DNA of 17,600 nucleotides, taken from NCBI GenBank assembly GCA_003224635.1, contig QHZK01000021.1:1-17600 (forward strand). Direction: 5' to 3'. The translations under genes and the position numbers were made by a program. Below are positions 12,881-17,600 of this stretch, piece by piece; position 1 is the stretch's first letter, and each line of letters opens with the position of its first letter. Below the pieces are notes generated by a model. It saw only the letters and a program-made list of their open reading frames with translations, was not told where the DNA came from and searched no databases. This stretch comes from Acidobacteriota bacterium. GTDB lineage: Bacteria; Acidobacteriota; Terriglobia; UBA7540.

Positions 12881-14011
12881 TCAGAATTGTTCCAGGAACC
12901 TCACGTCACCCTGGAAGAACAACTGGATGTCGGGAATGTCATACTTGATCATCGTGAAGCGGTCGGTGCCGAGGCCGAAGGCCCAGCCCGAATAACGGTC
13001 GGGATCGATGCCGCCGTGGCGCAGCACTTCGGGGTGGACCATGCCGCAGCCCATCAATTCAATCCAGCCGCTCCCCTTGCACACGCGGCAGCCCTGCCCG
13101 TCGCAGACCGCGCAACTCACGGCTACCTCGCCGCTCGGCTCCGTGAAGGGAAAGAAAGTCGGATTGAAACTCGTGCGGACCTTCTCGCCGAAAAACTTCT
13201 TGGCGAAGAAATCGAGCGTGCCTTTGAGATCGGCAAAAGTAATGTCCGTATCGATGGCCAGGCCCTCGACTTGGTGGAACATGGGCGAGTGAGTGGAGTC
13301 CGGATTGTCGCGCCGGTAGCACTTGCCCGGCGCGATGATATAAAGCGGCGCGCCGTACTTCTTCATGGCCCGCATCTGTACGGGCGACGTGTGCGTACGC
13401 AACACGGTCTGAGCGTCCACATAGATCGTGTCAAAATCGTCGCGCGCCGGATGAGTCTCCGGAATGTTCAGAGCGTCAAAATTGTAGTACACGGACTCAA
13501 TCTCGGGTCCGGTCTCGATGGTGAAGCCGAGCTCGAGGAAGATGTCTTCGATCTCGCGCTGCACGCGCATGACAGGGTGAATCGAGCCGAGCGTTCTGCG
13601 GTAGCCGGGGAGCGTGAGGTCGGACGGAACCGTGTGCGCAGGCTTGCTTGCCATCAGTCTGCCGAATGTGTCGACTGCCCGTGCGACTCTGTCTGCTTTG
13701 CGCAGCAGTTGTTCGACCTCGAGCTTTTCTGCAAGCTTGCGAAGTTGATTGAACTCGCGACCTACAACAGGTTTCAGTTCCTTCGAGGCGGGCTTCAGCC
13801 AATGTTCATCAAGGCGGGCGAGAATGCCGTTCTTACGCGCGAGCCACTTGTCGCGGAGCGCCTTTGCCTCGGCTTCACCCACCGTACCGCGGAACTCCTG
13901 GCGCTGGGCCGCCATCGCAGCGCGAACTTCGGTGAAGAGCTTCTCGACACCTGCAGCATCCGAGACGCCAAGCTCTTCGAGAGTCTTACCGACTTTTTCT
14001 TCCACCGTCAT
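12881..14011 (-). CDS. pheS: phenylalanyl-tRNA synthetase alpha subunit
   Basis: The catalytic class II subunit, 376 residues. An N-terminal coiled-coil tRNA-binding arm (1-115) is followed by motif 1 (HPVMRVQREIEDIF, 145-158), motif 2 (GKCYRRDN through FHQVEG, 229-250), the TEPSGEV strand and motif 3 (GWAFGLGTDRFTMIKYDIPD, 342-361). Cys300, Cys303, Cys308 and Cys311 form a CxxC-x4-CxxC zinc-ribbon-like loop just before GWIELMGCGMVHP. Such a loop occurs in PheS of several phyla but is absent from the E. coli enzyme. The ATG at 14011 lies 32 bp after the rplT stop; its ribosome-binding site is weak, so coupling to rplT translation is plausible. Confidence 0.98.
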   Translation of the reverse strand: MTVEEKVGKTLEELGVSDAAGVEKLFTEVRAAMAAQRQEFRGTVGEAEAKALRDKWLARKNGILARLDEHWLKPASKELKPVVGREFNQLRKLAEKLEVEQLLRKADRVARAVDTFGRLMASKPAHTVPSDLTLPGYRRTLGSIHPVMRVQREIEDIFLELGFTIETGPEIESVYYNFDALNIPETHPARDDFDTIYVDAQTVLRTHTSPVQMRAMKKYGAPLYIIAPGKCYRRDNPDSTHSPMFHQVEGLAIDTDITFADLKGTLDFFAKKFFGEKVRTSFNPTFFPFTEPSGEVAVSCAVCDGQGCRVCKGSGWIELMGCGMVHPEVLRHGGIDPDRYSGWAFGLGTDRFTMIKYDIPDIQLFFQGDVRFLEQF

Positions 14012-14043
14012 AACCTATCGCGTCGTCGCTCCCTTTTCGTCCA

Positions 14044-14445
14044 TCAAACGCTGGCCGTGGGATGCACGCCGGCAGTGGCTTGTGGAGCGCCCGGGACTAC
14101 GGCCTTGACCTTGGCGGCCAGCTCCGCAAACGCCGCCGCGTCGCGCGCCGCCATCTCGGAGAGCATCTTGCGGTCGAGCTCGACGCCCAGCGTCTTCAAG
14201 CCGTGAATGAACTGGCTGTAGGTAAGCTGGTGAGCGCGCGCCGCCGCGCTGATGCGAACGATCCAGAGGCGGCGAAAGTCGCGCTTGCGCCGGCGACGGT
14301 CGCGGTAGGCGAACCGACCGGCGCGGTCCGCGGCCTCCTTCATAGCTCGGTAGAGCTTGCTCTTGTTGAGGAAGGACCCCTTGGTAAGCTTGGCGAGCTT
14401 CTGGCGCTTGGCGCGGCGCACAGTGCCGCGCTTGACTCGAGGCAT
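14044..14445 (-). CDS. rplT: 50S ribosomal protein bL20
   Basis: bL20 is an early-assembly 23S rRNA-binding protein, and in some bacteria it represses its own operon. The sequence is typical: MPRVKRGTVRRAKRQKLAKL, SFLNKSKLYRAMKEAADRAG, FAYRDRRRRKRDFRRLWIVR, ISAAARAHQLTYSQFIHGLK and VELDRKMLSEMA. The ATG at 14445 is preceded by AAAGGAG at eight bases; the upstream in-frame ATG at 14487 is not the family start. At 133 residues it has a tail about 15 residues longer than usual (VVPGAPQATAGVHPTASV). Confidence 0.97.
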   Translation of the reverse strand: MPRVKRGTVRRAKRQKLAKLTKGSFLNKSKLYRAMKEAADRAGRFAYRDRRRRKRDFRRLWIVRISAAARAHQLTYSQFIHGLKTLGVELDRKMLSEMAARDAAAFAELAAKVKAVVPGAPQATAGVHPTASV

Positions 14446-14516
14446 GGGTTTCGCTCCTTTCCGGGGATTTCGAGGCGATGAAGGCACCCAGCCGATTGGC
14501 CTTCTCGCGCCCGCAA

Positions 14517-14613
14517 AAGCAGGTGTCAGGTTCCAGGTGCTTAGCTGTCAGAGCAAAGCCTGACGGTTCCATCTGAAACCTGACACCTGAAACCTGGCAC
14601 CTGAAACCTGCTT
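14517..14613. repeat. heptamer array C1 (CAGGTTT/CAGGTGC), inverted pair
   Basis: The plus-strand left arm 14517-14542 begins AAGCAGGTGTCAGGTTCCAG. The right arm 14575-14613 repeats the complement in seven-base steps (CCTGAAA, CCTGACA, CCTGGCA). It fills the gap between rpmI and rplT and meets the presumed rpmI stop codon at 14613-14615. Confidence 0.9.
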
Positions 14614-14824
14614 TACCGCCCGTAAGGCAGCATGGCCCGAACGTGCGGGACGTCGGGAGCGGAGACGGCAGTGTGGTCTGGCTGAGCCTACGCTTCCGCT
14701 TCCTCGGCTTCGACGTCAGAATATGGCGGGCGCCCGAGTGCCCTCGCATAACCTTGCCCGTGGCGGTGAACTTGAAGCGCTTGGCAGCGCCCTTGTGCGT
14801 CTTCAATTTCAGTTTAGCTTTCAG
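14613..14824 (-). pseudogene. rpmI: 50S ribosomal protein bL35, apparent frameshift and no ATG
   Basis: The N-terminal part reads KLKLKTHKGAAKRFKFTATG, then KVMRGHSGARHILTSKPRKR and KRRLSQTTL, clearly bL35. Just after CTG at 14671-14669 the frame breaks. The next frame continues VSAPDVPHVRAMLPYGR and stops at TAA (14615-14613), exactly the usual bL35 ending, so one base seems missing or two are extra near 14665-14671. No ATG is available. A perfect AGGAGG (14838-14833) stands eight bases before CTG at 14824, which I take as the tentative start; CTG at 14812 or TTG at 14806 are alternatives. Sequencing error, a true lesion and frameshifting cannot be told apart here. The gene lies between infC and rplT as expected. 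Confidence 0.85.
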
Positions 14825-14845
14825 CAGAAGCTCCTCCTGGAAAAA

Positions 14846-14910
14846 GTCGAAAGTCAAAGAGTCGAAAGTCAAAGAGTCGAAAGTCGAAGAGCGTGAGCCT
14901 TCGACTTTCT
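14846..14910. repeat. 15-bp tandem array D with inverted arm
   Basis: Three adjacent 15-bp units occupy 14846-14860, 14861-14875 and 14876-14890 (GTCGAAAGTCAAAGA twice, then GTCGAAAGTCGAAGA). The inverted arm TTCGACTTTCT lies at 14900-14910. The array separates infC from rpmI and ends a few bases before the rpmI Shine-Dalgarno sequence. Confidence 0.95.
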
Positions 14911-14923
14911 ACTCCGACCGCGC

Positions 14924-15613
14924 CTACGGCTTGGGCGTGACCGGCGCAGCGGCAGGCGCGGACGCGCCCGCGGCGGGCCCCGCTTTGCCGGCAGCGGGCG
15001 TGCTCGCAACGGCAGGCGATGCGGGTTTCCCGCTCGGCGCCGCCGGCTTTGGAGGTTTGGCGCCCTGAGCCTCGGGTTTTGGAGCTTTGCCCCCGCCACC
15101 CGGTTTCTTTGGGGCGAGAATGGCGCTCAGGTTAGGACCCTCCTGCTTGGGCCGCGTCTCGACCTGGGCGGCTTCGCCCAGCTCATCGATCAACCGCTGC
15201 ATCATCTCCCACCCTAGATTCCGGTGCGCCATTTCGCGGCCGCGAAACATGATGGTAGCCTTCACCTTGTTACCCGCCTGAAGGAACTCTACGATGTGAG
15301 TCCGCTTGGTCTGGAAGTCGTGCTCGGAAGTGCGAGGGCGGAACTTCACTTCCTTCATTTCGATCGACCGCTGGTGTTTGCGCGCCTCGTGCTGCCGCTT
15401 GCTGAGCTGGTAGAGGTATTTGCCGTAGTTGATGATGCGGCACACGGGCGGGTTCGCTGTGGGCGAAACTTCCACGAGGTCCAGTCCGCGTTCGCGAGCA
15501 ACCTTCAACGCCTCGTAGGGAGGCATGATGCCCAGTTGGTTGCCGTCGTCGTCGACAACCCTGACTTCTCGGGCGCGAATCCTCTCATTCACACGAACAG
15601 ATCGATCAGCAAT
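14924..15613 (-). CDS. infC: translation initiation factor IF-3
   Basis: IF3 binds the 30S subunit, keeps it free of 50S and checks the start codon. Residues 1-170 are a full IF3: ADRSVRVNERIRAREVRVVD, GIMPPYEALKVARERGLDLV, VCRIINYGKYLYQLSKRQHE and the C-domain EMKEVKFRPRTSEHDFQTK, IMFRGREMAHRNLG. A further 59 residues form a Gly/Pro/Ala/Lys-rich disordered tail after AILAPKK. I place the start at ATT (15613-15611), because AGGAGG stands eight bases upstream and homology begins right there; a TTG at 15643 would put the Shine-Dalgarno inside the gene. An AUU start is the known device by which IF3 limits its own synthesis in E. coli. Confidence 0.96.
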   Translation of the reverse strand: MADRSVRVNERIRAREVRVVDDDGNQLGIMPPYEALKVARERGLDLVEVSPTANPPVCRIINYGKYLYQLSKRQHEARKHQRSIEMKEVKFRPRTSEHDFQTKRTHIVEFLQAGNKVKATIMFRGREMAHRNLGWEMMQRLIDELGEAAQVETRPKQEGPNLSAILAPKKPGGGGKAPKPEAQGAKPPKPAAPSGKPASPAVASTPAAGKAGPAAGASAPAAAPVTPKP

Positions 15614-15627
15614 AACTCTTCCCTCCT
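15611..15627 (-). promoter_or_regulatory. ribosome-binding site and AUU start of infC
   Basis: On the minus strand AGGAGG (15627-15622), eight spacer bases and ATT (15613-15611). IF3 discriminates against such non-canonical starts, giving negative feedback. The sequence shows the arrangement; the regulation is inferred from E. coli. Confidence 0.75.
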
Positions 15628-15648
15628 GGCCTGATCGGGCCAAAAAAA

Positions 15649-15812
15649 CAGGTTTCAGGTGGCAGGTTTCAGGTGCCAGGTTCTAGGTTCCGGTGCTAGG
15701 TTTCAGGCAGTTGAGCATTACGATTGGGGAGCTCAAGATTCGAACCCCGAAACCTGACGCCCAGCACCTGACACCTAACACTTGAAACCTAGCACCGGGA
15801 ACCTGAAACCTA
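15649..15812. repeat. heptamer array C2 (CAGGTTT/CAGGTGC), long inverted pair
   Basis: The plus-strand left arm 15649-15708 starts ACAGGTTTCAGGTGGCAGGT and runs on in the same seven-base steps. The right arm 15749-15812 is its degenerate complement (AAACCTGACGCCCAGCACCT and onward). The loop of about 40 bases is unrelated in sequence. It occupies most of the thrS-infC gap and would form a large hairpin in the transcript. Confidence 0.9.
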
Positions 15813-15823
15813 ATTTGCAGAGT

Positions 15824-17600
15824 TTACCACTTTGTCAAGCGCCTGTCGATAAGGTCTCGCAGCTCGCGAATGAAATCGCCCAGAGGCCGGAAGCCTGCGT
15901 CCCCGCTGTCGCGCCTCCGCACCGCGACGCCCCGGCCCTGGGCTTCGCGGTCGCCCACCACCAACATCAAAGGGACCTTCTGGAGCTGGGCGTCGCGGAT
16001 GCGCGCATTGAGTTTTTCATTGCGGTCGTCGAGCTCAGCGCGCACTTTTGCGGCGCGCAGTTCCTCCGTCACCTCGCGGGCATACCCCATGTGCTTCTCG
16101 CTGATGGGCAAAACGACCGCCTGGACGGGCGACAGCCACACCGGGAACGCCCCGGCGTAGTGCTCGATCAGCACGCCGAAGAAGCGTTCGACCGAACCCA
16201 GCAGGGCGCGATGGACCATCAGCGGTTGGTGCACGTGGCCGTCCGGGCCCACATACTCCAGACCGAACCGCGCCGGAAGCGAAAAGTCAAACTGCACGGT
16301 CGTAAGCTGCCAGGGCCGGCCGATGGCGTCAATCAATTTGACGTCGATCTTCGGCCCGTAGAAGACGGCCTCGCCCTCCATGCGCTTGAAGGGAATATCG
16401 AGCCGCCGCAGGGTGTTCTCCAGGGCCCCTTCGGCGCGCTGCCAGTCCTCGACAGTGCCAGCGTAGTCTTGAGCGTGGGCAGGATCGCGGGCGGAGAGCT
16501 CGACCTCGTAACGGTCAAAGCCGAAAGTTGTGAGAACCAGCTTGGCGAAGTCGACGCAAGCCGCGATCTCACTTTCGATCTGCTCCGGCGTGCAGAAAAT
16601 GTGCGCGTCGTCCTGGGTGAAACCTCGCACGCGCAACAGGCCGTGCATGACGCCGGACCGCTCGTAGCGATAGACCGTCCCGAACTCGGCCAGCCGCATC
16701 GGCAGTTCACGGTAACTGCGCCGTCGGTCCTTGTAGATGAGGATATGGAAGGGACAGTTCATCGGCTTTAACTGGTATTCCGCGTCCTCCAGCCGGATGG
16801 GCGCGAACATGTTGGCGCGGTAAAAACTGTCGTGACCGCTGGTCTTCCACAGGTCGAGCCTGCCGACATGGGGCGTGAACACCAGTTGATACCCGCGGCG
16901 CAGCAGTTCCTCCCGGAGAAAGTCTTCGATCTCCTTGCGGATGAGGCCCCCCTTGGGATGCCAGAATACCAGGCCCGGTCCTGCCTCATCCTGGATGCTG
17001 AACAGGTCCAAGTCCTGGCCCAGGCGCCGGTGGTCGCGCTTCCTGGCTTCGTCAAGCTGGGCAAGGTAGGCGTCCAGTTCCTTCTGGGTGAAGAACGCGG
17101 TCCCGTAGATGCGCTGCAAGGGGTGCGAGCGCTCGTCGCCCTTCCAGTGCGCACCCGCCACGCTGAGCAGCTTGAAGGCCTTGATGCGTGCGGTCGAGGG
17201 AATGTGGGGTCCACGGCAGAAATCCACGAACTTGCCGGTGCGGTAAACGGAGAAGACCGGCTCGGCCTTTTCGCGGATGAGCTCGCACTTCAAGAACTCG
17301 CCCATCCACTCGAAAAGCTTCAGCCCCTCGTCCTTGGGAAAGTACAGGCGCTCGTAAGGGAGGTCCGCCTTGACCAGCTCCCGCATCTTGTCCTCGATCT
17401 TCTTCAAATCATCCTCGGTGAAAGGTTTTTCGCGGAAGAAATCGTAGAAGAAGCCGGTCTCAGTGGGCGGCCCGATGCCGGGATGCGCGTCAGGGAAGAG
17501 TTCGAGGACCGCCGCCGCCAGGAGGTGCGCCGATGAGTGGCGATAGACCTCCAGCCCCTCGGGTGAGGGCGGTGTGACGAACTGAATGGGTGAGCTCGAC
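15824..17600 (-). CDS. thrS: threonyl-tRNA synthetase (N-terminus outside the window)
   Basis: This enzyme charges tRNA-Thr and clears Ser-tRNA-Thr. About 592 residues are visible. The editing domain shows HSSAH (visible residues 21-25), DAHPGIGPPTETGFFYDF and FCRGPHIPS with Cys128 and His132, then GAHWKGDERSHPLQRIYGTA. The class II core has the zinc ligands Cys282 (MNCPFH), His333 (DDAHIFC) and His463 (MVHRALLGS), motif 2 in FGTVYRYERSGVMHGLLRVR, and motif 3 around GSVERFFGVLIEHYAGAFP. The C-terminal anticodon-binding domain ends in LIDRRLTKW. The N-terminal TGS domain and start codon lie beyond 17600. It is the first visible gene of the thrS-infC-rpmI-rplT-pheST run and is followed by a 210-bp gap filled by a heptamer array. 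Confidence 0.98.
   Translation of the reverse strand, partial: SSSPIQFVTPPSPEGLEVYRHSSAHLLAAAVLELFPDAHPGIGPPTETGFFYDFFREKPFTEDDLKKIEDKMRELVKADLPYERLYFPKDEGLKLFEWMGEFLKCELIREKAEPVFSVYRTGKFVDFCRGPHIPSTARIKAFKLLSVAGAHWKGDERSHPLQRIYGTAFFTQKELDAYLAQLDEARKRDHRRLGQDLDLFSIQDEAGPGLVFWHPKGGLIRKEIEDFLREELLRRGYQLVFTPHVGRLDLWKTSGHDSFYRANMFAPIRLEDAEYQLKPMNCPFHILIYKDRRRSYRELPMRLAEFGTVYRYERSGVMHGLLRVRGFTQDDAHIFCTPEQIESEIAACVDFAKLVLTTFGFDRYEVELSARDPAHAQDYAGTVEDWQRAEGALENTLRRLDIPFKRMEGEAVFYGPKIDVKLIDAIGRPWQLTTVQFDFSLPARFGLEYVGPDGHVHQPLMVHRALLGSVERFFGVLIEHYAGAFPVWLSPVQAVVLPISEKHMGYAREVTEELRAAKVRAELDDRNEKLNARIRDAQLQKVPLMLVVGDREAQGRGVAVRRRDSGDAGFRPLGDFIRELRDLIDRRLTKW

Noticed and set aside
12887..14206. Plus-strand open frame opposite pheS
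   Set aside because: It is antisense to intact class II synthetase motifs and has no sensible protein features.
14015..14872. Single 285-residue minus-strand frame that begins like bL35 and runs on to rplT
   Set aside because: Beyond the bL35 break it reads through the heptamer array and the wrong frame of rplT. The true bL35 ending is in the adjacent frame and stops at 14613.
15725..15750. Second T-loop-like GGGGTTCGAATCTT in the thrS-infC gap
   Set aside because: It lies in the loop of a heptamer array and no cloverleaf can be formed around it.
14846..15812. CRISPR array
   Set aside because: The units are 7-15 bp with no unique spacers of constant length, and no cas genes are present.
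15782..16771. Plus-strand open frame opposite thrS
   Set aside because: It is antisense to the ThrRS catalytic core and begins inside the heptamer array.

Overview
The window is a GC-rich stretch in which every gene I can support reads on the minus strand, so transcription runs from the right end to the left. The gene order thrS-infC-rpmI-rplT-pheS-pheT, then a zapB-like gene, zapA, a 6S RNA and a TIGR00282 phosphoesterase, is a conserved bacterial translation and cell-division block. Together with many TTG/GTG starts, a PheT without its OB-fold domain, and gaps full of heptamer arrays and palindromes, it suggests Acidobacteriota or a similar deep-branching soil or sediment bacterium. That placement is inference; no lineage marker was compared.

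Right to left: (i) 17600-15824, thrS, which enters from outside the window; (ii) 15613-14044, infC (AUU start), rpmI (apparent frameshift and no ATG) and rplT; (iii) 14011-10732, pheS and pheT; (iv) 10652-9646, a ZapB-like coiled coil, ZapA and 6S RNA; (v) 9360-8560, the YmdB-type phosphoesterase; (vi) 8296-6171, a sodium:solute symporter and a small two-helix membrane protein; (vii) 6008-4382, tsaD and a small secreted Arg-rich protein; (viii) 4217-1, HyuA and HyuB hydantoinase/oxoprolinase subunits followed by the N-terminus of a Tat-exported glycosylasparaginase-type Ntn hydrolase.

Regions i-iii supply translation (Thr and Phe charging, IF3, bL35, bL20), and TsaD adds the tRNA t6A modification. 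ZapA and the ZapB-like protein support FtsZ-ring assembly, and 6S RNA tunes RNA polymerase. HyuAB, the Ntn hydrolase and the symporter look like scavenging functions for amides, lactams, glyco-amino acids and small solutes.

The least ordinary part lies between the genes. At least six boundaries hold period-7 (in one case 7+8) degenerate arrays in inverted pairs, with four different unit sequences. A second class consists of short hairpins: 17-bp modules with a 6-bp stem and a loop fitting RTCYY, and GTAG-bordered palindromes. These repeats touch the genes. They appear to supply the stop codons of tsaD and the symporter, encode the C-terminal tail of HyuB, form an in-frame insert in HyuA, and sit directly against the starts of pheT and the zapB-like gene. 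No phage, CRISPR, transposase or tRNA gene was found.
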